Origin: Actinomycetota bacterium
GTDB lineage: Bacteria > Actinomycetota > Actinomycetes > S36-B12 > UBA5976
Assembly (NCBI GenBank): GCA_016870575.1
Contig: VGBH01000008.1
Coordinates: forward strand, 1-50,963
Length of the DNA stretch: 50,963 nt
Reading direction: 5' to 3'
Positions 1 to 11,231 of the stretch are shown one piece after another (the first letter of the stretch is position 1; every line of letters starts with the position of its first letter). Under the pieces are notes generated by a model that ran no database searches, was not told the DNA's origin, and saw only the letters and a list, made by a program, of their open reading frames with translations. The position numbers and the translations under genes are program-made.

Positions 1-3000
1 AGATGCTGTTGCAGTTGGTGTACCAAAGGTTGGATTGAGTGCATTGCCAGTCCAAACCGGATACAGAGTTGTCGCTGCCTCAGTCGTGAAGCTACTGCCT
101 AAGGCATGCGTTTGTGCGCCACCATCAGTTGTGCTCCAACCGGTAACAGTAAATCCAGTTCTAGTGAAGTAACCATTGGCAGTAGCAGAATTAGGTAGCG
201 TCAACGCCTGGCCAACTGTTTTAGTCAAAGTCTGATTGGACCCAGTACCGGTTGTTCCCTTGTTTAGCGTGATTGTGTAACTGCTCGCTGTCCAAACTGC
301 ATATAAGGTGGCGTCACCAGTTAGGGTGATGTTTGCGTTATTGGCATATTCAACACTTCCACCCGATGTAGTAGACCAGCCAGCAAAACTGAAACCACTT
401 CTGGTGAAAGCATTCGCAGTTAATGCGGTAGCAGTGTTGTTTGCAATATATTGAGTTCTGCTAGTTGATCCGGCACCAATATTTTCATTAAATGTTATTT
501 TTCTTAAACTGAAGTATTCATAATCTGCATCAAAATTAGCTAACATCTCAGCAGCCGTTAAAGCAGTGTTATATAGCCTTACCTTGCTGATGCCGCCGGC
601 AAATCCAACAGTTGCTCTTGGATCACCAATGAAAAACTTTGAGCCTGACTGATTAGTTCGGGCGATATTAGCTATTGTCGCACCATCTTGTTCGCCATTG
701 ACATAAAACTTCAGATTATTTGAGCCATCTATTGTGAAACCAACTAAAACCCATGGTGAATTGGATGTGAATACGCGTGAGCCAAATTGGTCGTAAGTCC
801 CGGTTGTATAAAGATTTAACTTAAGACCATTCACACCTTCAGGCCTTATAGCAAAATGCCAGTCATGCGAACTGCTGCTACCTCCTGTTATATCTGAAAA
901 CCATCGAGTTGCCAATATATTCCAACCTTCGCGCAACGATCCAGGTTTAATCCACATCTCAAATGACATGGCACCAGTTACCCTACTGTCAGCTACAGTT
1001 GCATATTCAAAATAATCGGCATCACCATCAAAGGTTAAGGACTTAACACCACCCTGATCTAGATAAGCAACATTTCTTTGTCCTACCTGGGATGAAGTTG
1101 AACTACCTGGCCTTACCGATTTCCAAGTTATCGAGTTTGTTGCAAGGCTTTGTGGGTTTGTAGCATCTAAATTAACTATTAGATTACTGGTTTTTATTTT
1201 GGTCCACTGGGCATAAAGAGTGATATTGCTTGAAGTGGAAAACGATCCGGAGTTTGCGTAAGCAGCACCAGAACCATCTGCATTTCTGGTCCATTCCACA
1301 AAAGTGAAGCCTGATCGAGTGAATGAATTAGCCGTTAAATTGTATGCTTCACCTGAATTTACATTTTGAGTTGTAGTTGCCCCAGTTCCATCGTTCTTAT
1401 TGAAAGTCACTACATAAGTATTTATTGTCCATTTTGCAAATAGCGTGATATTTGCAGTTGGTGAATAAGGTGAAGTAATTGCATTTCCCAGGAAGCCACC
1501 ATTATCAAACCAACCCCCAAAGGTGAAATGGGTTCTCGTCGGAACAGGTAAAGTAATTCCAGTTTGACCTGGAATAAATGAATTTGAAGCTGTGGAATTA
1601 CCACCTGTTGCATCGTTATAATTGTAAGTAACGGTATAGGTTGCATTGGTTGTAACGCTGGCCTTGCTAGATTCACTGCTAGTTGCATAATTACCAGTAC
1701 CCACCGCAGTTAAAGAGATCTGATAAACCGTGTTATCTGCTATCGCTGCAAAATCACTTGCAGTTATCGTTTTTGAGGTTCCAGTTAAGCCAGTTAGTGT
1801 TGCTCTTACTGTTGTTCCATTTGAGGCATATACAATAATTGTGTAAGAAGAAGCATTTGCAACAGCGTTCCAAGATACGTTAATCGACTTTAAGGTAGCC
1901 GAAGTAGCCGAAACTGTTGGTGTTGCAGCATTACTCAAAGTTGCTGCCCCAATTGTGATGGTAAAACTACTGGTGGAAACTGTTGCATTACTTGAGTCCG
2001 TTACCGAAACAACAACAGCACTTGAACCTGCCGTCGTTGGAGTTCCTGAGATCACACCAGTTGATGAATTTAGGGTCAAGCCGGCAGGTAAGGAACCTGA
2101 AGTAATCGTAAAATCATTTCCGCCACTGCCGCCAGAAGAGGAAATAGTTAGTGAATAAGCTGAAGCAACCGTTCCTGTAAGTCCACTTGATGGCGTAGTG
2201 ACGGTGAGAGTGGATGCCCATTGCGCGTGTAAAGTTAAACTGTCGCTACCTGAATATGTCGCACTAAAGGCATAACTTGTGCCCGATCCATTGGCCTGAG
2301 AGTTCCAGCCAGTCATCGATGCACCTGCCTTAGATAGGCTCGAAGCTCCACCTGCAGTCTTGATCGTCAAAGCTGAAGTGTGATCAGAAGCAGAAGATTC
2401 ACTGATGTTTGAACCGCTGCCACCAGTTCCTGCTGTGTAGGTAATTGTTCTAATCAGCGGACCAAATGTCATAGATGTATTTAGTGTGAGATTGTTAGCT
2501 GCGCTCTTCATTTCGGCAGCCGATGTGCCAGATGTTTCATCAAAAGGGAAATAAGCTACTAATGCTGAATCCGTTATAACGGGTGCGTTCTCTAAATTAT
2601 TTGATATTTCAGATGACGTTCTAGCGGTATTCCAAACTTTGACTTCATCTATTTTTCCTGCGAAGGTAAATCTGGTAGTTGCTGGATCAGGAGCATATGT
2701 ACCAATATAAAAACCAGTCCCAAGAGCATTACTCCCAAGTGCCTGATTAGTGCTCTTCGCGACTCCATTTATGTAACAGGTAGCACTGTTCGAGCTAACG
2801 GATACCGCGATGTGACTCCATATATTTTTTGGAATGATGTCGCTGCCACAAGATCGTTCAGCAACGCCTCCATCACGATAAAACAAAACCTGCCCAGAAG
2901 AATTGAGCTTAAAGTAAATTCTGCTACTACCTGACCCTTGAGACAAGAACGTTGAAACATCTCGGCTTGCACTGTAATCAGAGGGAGAAATCCACGCTTC

Positions 3001-5229
3001 AATAGTGAAATTACCCGTGGTTGGTATCACTGCGGTGTTTGTAGATGCATAGTGGCCAGATGTACCAGAGAAAGTCAAATATCGAGAAGCCAGTGTAGTT
3101 ACACTCGCTCCAGTTGAAGGATCTGAATTGTTGTAATTTGTAAGGTCGCCAACAGCAATGATTTTAACCGAATAATTTGTATTAGGTGATAAAGCAGATA
3201 TCTTTCCACCAGAAGTAAAATTCGCGTAGTCACTACCTAATTGAGTGCCGCCACTATCAAATACTTGTGCCCTGTAAGAAACTGCATTAGCCACAGAATT
3301 AAAAGTTACCGAGATCGTGCTTGAACTTATTGCAGTTGCTGCTACTGAGCTAGGGCTTGAAAGTTTTGCATTTGCATACTTGACAATTACAACACCAGAG
3401 CCGCCAGGTGCACCTGCGCCACCGCCCGTTCCAGTGTTTGCCACACCTACTGATGTGTAATTTGGTGCAGTTCCGGCATAAGGCCAAAGTCCAAAGTTTA
3501 ATCTTCCGTTGCCGCCTAAAACTGAGTCAGTAAGACTGCCTTCGCCGCCAAGCCCTCCCCAGCCACCACCACCACCAGCTACTTTCTTGCCCAGCACAGT
3601 TACGCCAGCTCCGCCTCTAGATCCGACACCTGCGCCGCCAGCACCGCCGCCGGCACCATTGGCCCCAGCAGCACCAACATTCTTGAAGCTTGACCAACCG
3701 GAATATGTGGTACCGCCAGTTTGACCTCCACTTCCGCTACTTGAACCGCCACCACCTGAACCACCATCTGCACCATTTGCTCGAAGATTTCCACCCACAC
3801 CGCCACCGCCACCGCCACCGCCTCTAGCGGTAACTGAACCAAATGCGCTGTTGCCACCATTCCCGCCATGAGTTGAGGTGCTGGAATTTGAATTCCAGGC
3901 GTTTATGGCATCCGCCTGGGTTGATCCAGTTGGTGAACCACCAGTGCCGCCAGCACCTATCGAAATTTGAACTGACGATCCTGGCGTAACTGCTGTTCCA
4001 GAAGTATTGATAACTGAACTACCAGATAGCGTGGCTGATCCCGTTACCAATACTTCTCCGGCGCCACCGCCACCAGCGTTGTTTCCAAATGCGCCACCAC
4101 CACCGCCACCAACAACTGCAACTTCTACTGAACTGATTGCACTTGGCACGGTCCAATTACATGAACCAATTGCAGTAAATGTAAGCGTCGTAACTCCACC
4201 TGAATTAGAGGTTGTAGGCGAGCACGTTAAATTCCATTTTGCATACAAAGTTGTATCAGTTTGTAATGTGATTTGTGCGCCATTGCCATAAGCAACTGCG
4301 CCACCAGAACTCGTTGCCCAACCAGCAAATGAGTGGTCTGTTTTGGTGAATGAATTACTCGTTATTGCAGTTGCCGTGTTGTAAGTAATTTGCTGGGCTG
4401 ACATGCTGCCAGAGCCAGTATTGGAATCAAAAGTCACGGTAACTTGTTGAGCGTTTGCAGCTTGAGTGCGCAAAGTTGAAACTTGAGTTGAATCTAGTTC
4501 ATAGCCGTATACCCTTGCGACAGCTAAATCACCGGTCCAGCCAGCAGCACTATTGCCGCTGTTATCTAATCCAGCCCAACTTGATAGCCTGCCGCCGCCA
4601 ATTACCCAAAATCCGTTGTAATCCTGAGTTGAGGTGTTAATTCCTGTTGTTGGCGTTTGGGCGGCACCATCAACGTACAATCTTGCAGTTCCGCTTGAAT
4701 AAGTAGCAACAGCATGGTGCCAAAATCCATCATTTACTGCAGCTGAACTAGTTACGTAATTGAATCCACCTCCGTTATACAAACCAAATCGTAATTTTCC
4801 AGTATTGTCGATATAGAGATGGCGGTCATAAGAAGTGGTTCCAGATCCATTTCCAGCAGCGTTTTGAAAACCAATAATTTTTGCGCCTGTTGACGTTGTC
4901 CTGAACCACAATTCAATCGACATGACATTTGGATTTGAGTACTGCACATTCTTATAAATGTGATTTGAACCATTAAACGCAAAAAACTTATTCGTGGCAG
5001 TCCAAGTTGGAAAAGTATTTCCTGCTGTGCCAGGCGAGGTAATATTGGCATTAGAAATTGCATCTACCCAATTATTTGCGCCTGTCCCAGCACTCTTCGC
5101 ATTTAAATCTAAAATTTGAACTGTTGCATTAGCGCTAGCTGGCGCTGTTGCAATTGTTGTTTGGGTTGCAACAATCAAACCAGTTAAAAGTGAAATTGAA
5201 GTAATGAAATGAAGACTCTTTTTGATCAA
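1..5229 (-). CDS. Giant secreted multidomain surface protein (LamG/ConA-like, InlB B-type repeats, Fn3/Ig-like, Gly-rich region), 3' truncated by window edge
   Basis: Minus frame open from TTG at 5229 to position 1 (1743 codons). N-term MIKKSLHFITSISLLTGLIVATQTTIATAPASANA is a signal peptide. Three LamG-like segments (e.g. FNGSNHIYKNVQYSNPNVMSIELWFRTTS; LTFSGTSGHYAS..FTIEAWISPS; LTFDGDADYFEYA..MSFEMWIKPGS). Six segments ending GW...TLYAKW/TLYAQW typical of Listeria-Bacteroides (Flg_new) repeats. Confidence 0.85.
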   Translation of the reverse strand, partial: MIKKSLHFITSISLLTGLIVATQTTIATAPASANATVQILDLNAKSAGTGANNWVDAISNANITSPGTAGNTFPTWTATNKFFAFNGSNHIYKNVQYSNPNVMSIELWFRTTSTGAKIIGFQNAAGNGSGTTSYDRHLYIDNTGKLRFGLYNGGGFNYVTSSAAVNDGFWHHAVATYSSGTARLYVDGAAQTPTTGINTSTQDYNGFWVIGGGRLSSWAGLDNSGNSAAGWTGDLAVARVYGYELDSTQVSTLRTQAANAQQVTVTFDSNTGSGSMSAQQITYNTATAITSNSFTKTDHSFAGWATSSGGAVAYGNGAQITLQTDTTLYAKWNLTCSPTTSNSGGVTTLTFTAIGSCNWTVPSAISSVEVAVVGGGGGGAFGNNAGGGGAGEVLVTGSATLSGSSVINTSGTAVTPGSSVQISIGAGGTGGSPTGSTQADAINAWNSNSSTSTHGGNGGNSAFGSVTARGGGGGGGGVGGNLRANGADGGSGGGGSSSGSGGQTGGTTYSGWSSFKNVGAAGANGAGGGAGGAGVGSRGGAGVTVLGKKVAGGGGGWGGLGGEGSLTDSVLGGNGRLNFGLWPYAGTAPNYTSVGVANTGTGGGAGAPGGSGVVIVKYANAKLSSPSSVAATAISSSTISVTFNSVANAVSYRAQVFDSGGTQLGSDYANFTSGGKISALSPNTNYSVKIIAVGDLTNYNNSDPSTGASVTTLASRYLTFSGTSGHYASTNTAVIPTTGNFTIEAWISPSDYSASRDVSTFLSQGSGSSRIYFKLNSSGQVLFYRDGGVAERSCGSDIIPKNIWSHIAVSVSSNSATCYINGVAKSTNQALGSNALGTGFYIGTYAPDPATTRFTFAGKIDEVKVWNTARTSSEISNNLENAPVITDSALVAYFPFDETSGTSAAEMKSAANNLTLNTSMTFGPLIRTITYTAGTGGSGSNISESSASDHTSALTIKTAGGASSLSKAGASMTGWNSQANGSGTSYAFSATYSGSDSLTLHAQWASTLTVTTPSSGLTGTVASAYSLTISSSGGSGGNDFTITSGSLPAGLTLNSSTGVISGTPTTAGSSAVVVSVTDSSNATVSTSSFTITIGAATLSNAATPTVSATSATLKSINVSWNAVANASSYTIIVYASNGTTVRATLTGLTGTSKTITASDFAAIADNTVYQISLTAVGTGNYATSSESSKASVTTNATYTVTYNYNDATGGNSTASNSFIPGQTGITLPVPTRTHFTFGGWFDNGGFLGNAITSPYSPTANITLFAKWTINTYVVTFNKNDGTGATTTQNVNSGEAYNLTANSFTRSGFTFVEWTRNADGSGAAYANSGSFSTSSNITLYAQWTKIKTSNLIVNLDATNPQSLATNSITWKSVRPGSSTSSQVGQRNVAYLDQGGVKSLTFDGDADYFEYATVADSRVTGAMSFEMWIKPGSLREGWNILATRWFSDITGGSSSSHDWHFAIRPEGVNGLKLNLYTTGTYDQFGSRVFTSNSPWVLVGFTIDGSNNLKFYVNGEQDGATIANIARTNQSGSKFFIGDPRATVGFAGGISKVRLYNTALTAAEMLANFDADYEYFSLRKITFNENIGAGSTSRTQYIANNTATALTANAFTRSGFSFAGWSTTSGGSVEYANNANITLTGDATLYAVWTASSYTITLNKGTTGTGSNQTLTKTVGQALTLPNSATANGYFTRTGFTVTGWSTTDGGAQTHALGSSFTTEAATTLYPVWTGNALNPTFGTPTATAS

Positions 5230-5294
5230 GCAACACCAGTGATCCGTGAAGTCACTTGATTTCTTATATTCAGATTGCAGGGAGTGATCGACAT
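5226..5294 (-). CDS. Putative 22-aa leader peptide/uORF overlapping the giant-protein start
   Basis: AAAAGGAGTGAGTCAGAA-ATG gives MSITPCNLNIRNQVTSRITGVA*; its TGA overlaps the TTG start of the downstream ORF (TTGA). Confidence 0.35.
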   Translation of the reverse strand: MSITPCNLNIRNQVTSRITGVA

Positions 5295-5355
5295 TTCTGA
5301 CTCACTCCTTTTCGTCGCGCCGGATAGGCCTTAATTCTTGAATTTTTTCCTAGAC

Positions 5356-5376
5356 TCTTGGTTCATTTTACCAAGA
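5356..5376. promoter_or_regulatory. Perfect inverted repeat TCTTGGT-N7-ACCAAGA, candidate operator
   Basis: TCTTGGT TCATTTT ACCAAGA read directly, upstream of the giant-protein leader. Confidence 0.45.
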
Positions 5377-5429
5377 CTTTATGAGGGAGTGGCACCGATA
5401 CCGTTTTAAGAATCAAGTAGATTTCATTT

Positions 5430-5460
5430 GATTACTTGAGCCGAACTGGATCAAGTAATC
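5430..5460. promoter_or_regulatory. HspR/HAIR-like operator upstream of dnaK
   Basis: Perfect IR GATTACTTGA-N11-TCAAGTAATC containing CTTGAGC-N7-GATCAAG (HAIR consensus CTTGAGT-N7-ACTCAAG); extra half site TCAAGTA at 5413; -10-like TATACT at 5461. Confidence 0.75.
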
Positions 5461-5532
5461 TATACTGACCCTAATCATTAAATTGGGTTTTCAGACTTAA
5501 TGGCTGATTATTCGGTCATTAGTTAGGAATAA

Positions 5533-7924
<2,392 letters not shown>

Positions 7925-7925
<1 letters not shown>

Positions 7926-8278
7926 TGCGTTACGGGGTGCCACAAGATGAGAACACCCCGGCATATGTGATTTCCGTTGCCGCTGAAATGGCAGAAATGC
8001 ATCCGCAGACGCTGCGCCATTACGACAAGATGGGATTAGTTTCACCTTCTCGATCTGGTCGGCAGCGGCTGTATTCGCTTAGAGACATTGCGCTGGCGCG
8101 CTATGTGGCAGCGCTGGTTAAAGAAGGGGTGAACCACGAAGGGATTAAGCGCATCATTGCGCTTAATCAAGAGGTGGGCGAGCTTAAAAATCAGTTAGCG
8201 CTGGTAACTGAGCGACTAAATGATTTTGAGCATAAAGATCGAAATACCAAACTTGCGGTTTATCGGCCTCGTCGTTAA
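7925..8278 (+). CDS. hspR: Heat shock repressor HspR (MerR family)
   Basis: AEMHPQTLRHYDKMGLVSPSRSGRQRLYS; follows grpE. Confidence 0.88.
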
Positions 8279-8463
8279 TTGACCAAACCAGGCTTTAGTT
8301 GTTCAATTGCGCGGGGCAATATGAAATTTCTTAAATCAATCGCAACCGCAATCGAAATACCAAACTTGCGGTTTATCGGCCTCGTCGTTAATTGACCAAA
8401 CCAGGCTTTAGTTGTTCAATTGCGCGGGGCAATATGAAATTTCTTAAATCAATCGCAACCGCA
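8238..8463. repeat. Perfect tandem duplication, 2 x 113 bp
   Basis: 8238-8350 and 8351-8463 are identical by eye; spans hspR 3' end and protease 5' end. Confidence 0.95.
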
Positions 8464-10155
8464 ACCGCGCTTTCGCTGTTAGTTATTGCCCCAGTTAACG
8501 CAGCACCAATTAAAGCCGGATCGGTCTGCACTAAGCCAAACCAACAACAGAAATCTGCTGGGCAAACCCTGGTTTGCAAGAAAAGCGGTAAGAAATTTGT
8601 TTGGCGGATCAAAGTTGATAAGCCAGCAACCCCACCAACCACCCCAGTTACGCCAACGCCGGAAGTTAAGCGATTGGCTGTTTATGCCGGTGGTGCAGGT
8701 GGCAGCCAAGCCATGAGTTTTGAGTTGCCAGTATCGGTTGTGCCAGCTCCAGCAAATACCAATTTGAAATTGTGGGTGTATCACCCAAAGTTTAAGAACC
8801 AATCACTGCGCAGCCCAGGTATCTGGCTTAGGAAAACTGGCGAAGAATGGAAATGGTTTCCTAACGGAAATCCCGATGGCAGCATGTATTTCAACATTGC
8901 GCCAGGCAGTTACATTTTTGACACGGTTGAACCAGATAACAACACCAAAGACTTTAGTAGAAGAACTTACTCGCTAACTGTTTCCGCTGCCGGCGTTGCT
9001 AGCGTTGTTGGGTTAAAGCCAAATACCGCCGGTTTTTATACCGTCTCGGTGAATGATCAAACGAATCGAGCACCCGCATTTGTTCCCACCTCAAGATGTC
9101 AGATCTTGGATCGAGATGTTAATCGCGGCATGAATGTTGGATTTGGCAAATCAGCTAATCGATTAACCAGTCAAGGGGTAGTAAAAGCGTTAATTCTGCC
9201 AATTGATTTTGCTTCACTCCCTGGCACTGGTGTGCCAGCTGAGATTTTCTACAACATGGCAACCAAGATGGACACTTACTTCAAAGAGATGTCCAACAAT
9301 CGGGTGAGTTTTGATTTTCAGGTGCTACCAACTTGGCATCGAGCAAATTTTGATCCAGCAATTTATAAATTAGGTCAATGGAATGGTGGTGATCCACACA
9401 GTTACTACAAATCAGCACTTGCTTCAGCTGATCCCGTCGTAGATTACTCATTATTTGATGTGGTTTATGTGTTATCACCAAAAACGGTTCCTTGGTCATT
9501 AATTGCCTATGGCCCCGCATTTCCAACTGATATATCAACTGAAGATGGCTCAGTTAAGAACGGCACATTTTCTGGGGCAGATGCTTATCAGCAAAACGAT
9601 ACGGTGGCATGGCAATGGATGGCACATGAAACTGGCCATCTATTTGGCATCTTTGACCTTTACACCATTTCACCACAAGCTAGCACTTATGGGGTTTGGG
9701 ATTTAATGGCAAATAACTGGGGAGATTATTTAGAGCTAAACAGTTGGAATCGATATATCCAAGGTTGGTTAACTGATAATCAAGTTAGATGTTTAGAGCC
9801 AAATCAACTCTCAACTCCAGTTGAAGTGACTATTGATCGGCTTAACTATAGAAACAATGAAGTTAAAGCTGCCGTAGTTAGATTATCTGACACTAAAGTG
9901 TTAGTGGCGGAAGTTAGACGCAGCGGTGGTTATGACAAGATGCCAGAGAACTTAGAAGGTGTCTTGGTATACACCGTTGATACCACCATTGAGAGCATCA
10001 AAGGTGGCTATCAAGTGCAGCGTCGAGTTGGCTCAACTAATCCTGATTTCATTGATGCTGCGCTAAGACCAGGAGATAAAGTCCGGGTTGGTAATGTCAC
10101 CGTTGAAGTAGTTTCTCGCGGTTCGCAAGGTGATGTAGTTAGATTTAGTAATTAA
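8434..10155 (+). CDS. Secreted M6-like zinc metalloprotease
   Basis: Signal peptide MKFLKSIATATALSLLVIAPVNAAP; HEXXHxxG motif HETGHLFG; ORF-track start 8392 is inside the duplicated hspR stop region, ATG 8434 preferred. Confidence 0.75.
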   Translation: MKFLKSIATATALSLLVIAPVNAAPIKAGSVCTKPNQQQKSAGQTLVCKKSGKKFVWRIKVDKPATPPTTPVTPTPEVKRLAVYAGGAGGSQAMSFELPVSVVPAPANTNLKLWVYHPKFKNQSLRSPGIWLRKTGEEWKWFPNGNPDGSMYFNIAPGSYIFDTVEPDNNTKDFSRRTYSLTVSAAGVASVVGLKPNTAGFYTVSVNDQTNRAPAFVPTSRCQILDRDVNRGMNVGFGKSANRLTSQGVVKALILPIDFASLPGTGVPAEIFYNMATKMDTYFKEMSNNRVSFDFQVLPTWHRANFDPAIYKLGQWNGGDPHSYYKSALASADPVVDYSLFDVVYVLSPKTVPWSLIAYGPAFPTDISTEDGSVKNGTFSGADAYQQNDTVAWQWMAHETGHLFGIFDLYTISPQASTYGVWDLMANNWGDYLELNSWNRYIQGWLTDNQVRCLEPNQLSTPVEVTIDRLNYRNNEVKAAVVRLSDTKVLVAEVRRSGGYDKMPENLEGVLVYTVDTTIESIKGGYQVQRRVGSTNPDFIDAALRPGDKVRVGNVTVEVVSRGSQGDVVRFSN

Positions 10156-10487
10156 TTCAAGTTGTTATCTGACCAGTAACAGATTGCCTCATAAACATAT
10201 TGCCCCACGCCGTCACCTAACTTCTGGTAATACTTGCGGTATTCGGTAGGCAAGATGTAGGTCAGGGCTAATGATTTAAATGCTTCCCTATTTGGTTGCC
10301 AGAATTGTGTAGTGAATTCATATTGCGCTTTAACTGCTGCTTGCGCTTCTTCACTAGTTGGGGGTAAGCCTTGCAGCATCAGTTCTTGAAAGCGGGCAGT
10401 GATTAAACTGAATTGCTCGGTAAATTGCTGGTTCTGTTCTTTGGTGTAGTTGTTCTGATATTGAGATGAGTGGTAATTCCATTGCAC
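10152..10487 (-). CDS. Stand-alone TipAS-like (antibiotic-recognition domain) protein
   Basis: YEFTTQFWQPNREAFKSLALTYILPTEYRKYYQKLGDGVGQYVYEAI resembles TipA C-terminal domain; no HTH. Confidence 0.55.
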   Translation of the reverse strand: MQWNYHSSQYQNNYTKEQNQQFTEQFSLITARFQELMLQGLPPTSEEAQAAVKAQYEFTTQFWQPNREAFKSLALTYILPTEYRKYYQKLGDGVGQYVYEAICYWSDNNLN

Positions 10488-10569
10488 TGCATAATACTAA
10501 CCATCTAAAAGTGTAATAATCAATTCTATGACCTTATTAAAATCTCACGAATTAATTGATTTAGATGTG

Positions 10570-11139
10570 TTAAGCCAGATGGTGGCTTTTCTGATCATCG
10601 CGATGAGTAATTATCTTTGTTAATTCTGACACCTGTGATGTTGAGATAATTCCATATCTTTCTGCATCTCTTATCGCACCAATGATTCTTCCAGATTCAG
10701 TGATAGGAATGAGTTTCTTAATAACTGAATAGACACTCTCTGATCTAACATGGTCATATTCAATAACATCATATGCAGTGATGTCTTTAACCCTATGGAG
10801 TGAAATAGTTTTGGGGAGATTTCTTCTCACTCTTTTTGTAGTGGCTATGTGAATTCGCCCTGGATTAAATACGCCAATGTCATGCACGGACATTGCGGAT
10901 TCACCAATCAAAAAAGCTTCTGGTCCCACTAAAGCTAATGCCTCTCGAAATTCAGATTTTGGTTCAAACCGCGAATACTCAGTTCGATAAACCCCACGAC
11001 CAATTCGAGTCAACTTTCCGCGATGAGTTAACTTTCTTAGTTCTACAGTTGGGATGCCAAGTGCGGCAGCATCATCGAGCGTAAACAGGCCATCGCGATC
11101 TACGGCGTAATTAGTGATCTGCTCTCGAATTGTTGGCAT
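10570..11139 (-). CDS. AbiEi-type antitoxin/transcriptional regulator
   Basis: Winged-helix N-term DGLFTLDDAAALGIPTVELRKLTHRGKLTRIGRGVYR typical of AbiEi antitoxin domain. Confidence 0.75.
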   Translation of the reverse strand: MPTIREQITNYAVDRDGLFTLDDAAALGIPTVELRKLTHRGKLTRIGRGVYRTEYSRFEPKSEFREALALVGPEAFLIGESAMSVHDIGVFNPGRIHIATTKRVRRNLPKTISLHRVKDITAYDVIEYDHVRSESVYSVIKKLIPITESGRIIGAIRDAERYGIISTSQVSELTKIITHRDDQKSHHLA

Positions 11140-11145
11140 AGCAGT

Positions 11146-11167
11146 AGCGTACCATTATTGGTACGCT
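11146..11167. promoter_or_regulatory. Inverted repeat AGCGTACCA-TTAT-TGGTACGCT upstream of AbiEi-like gene
   Basis: Perfect 9-bp arms, 7 bp upstream of start codon. Confidence 0.6.
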
Positions 11168-11231
11168 TTTGGCCGGTGCTGAACTCAGGGCCTCGTCTGC
11201 CCGAATAACGATTTGCTTAGCTATGTACTAA

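Noticed and set aside
3700-3830. GCC-rich tandem-like stretch considered as a repeat element
   Set aside because: Explained by Gly-rich coding in the giant protein.
1422-4640. ORF-track entries 1422-1688, 1955-2158, 2769-3002, 3509-3724, 3600-3869, 4007-4291, 4455-4640
   Set aside because: They are out of frame with or antisense to the long minus-strand giant-protein ORF; the Pro-rich ones are antisense of Gly-rich coding.
8388-8802. ORFs 8388-8642, 8479-8802, 8486-8716 over the protease 5' end
   Set aside because: Alternate-frame artifacts within a signal-peptide-bearing CDS.
10529-10621. Small plus-strand ORF MTLLKSHELIDLDVLSQMVAFLIIAMSNYLC
   Set aside because: No SD, overlaps AbiEi 3' end antisense; too short to support.
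11170-11215. GC-rich stretch GGCCGGTGCTGAACTCAGGGCCTCGTCTGCCCG considered as tRNA/att remnant
   Set aside because: No cloverleaf, no T-arm motif; cannot support any class.
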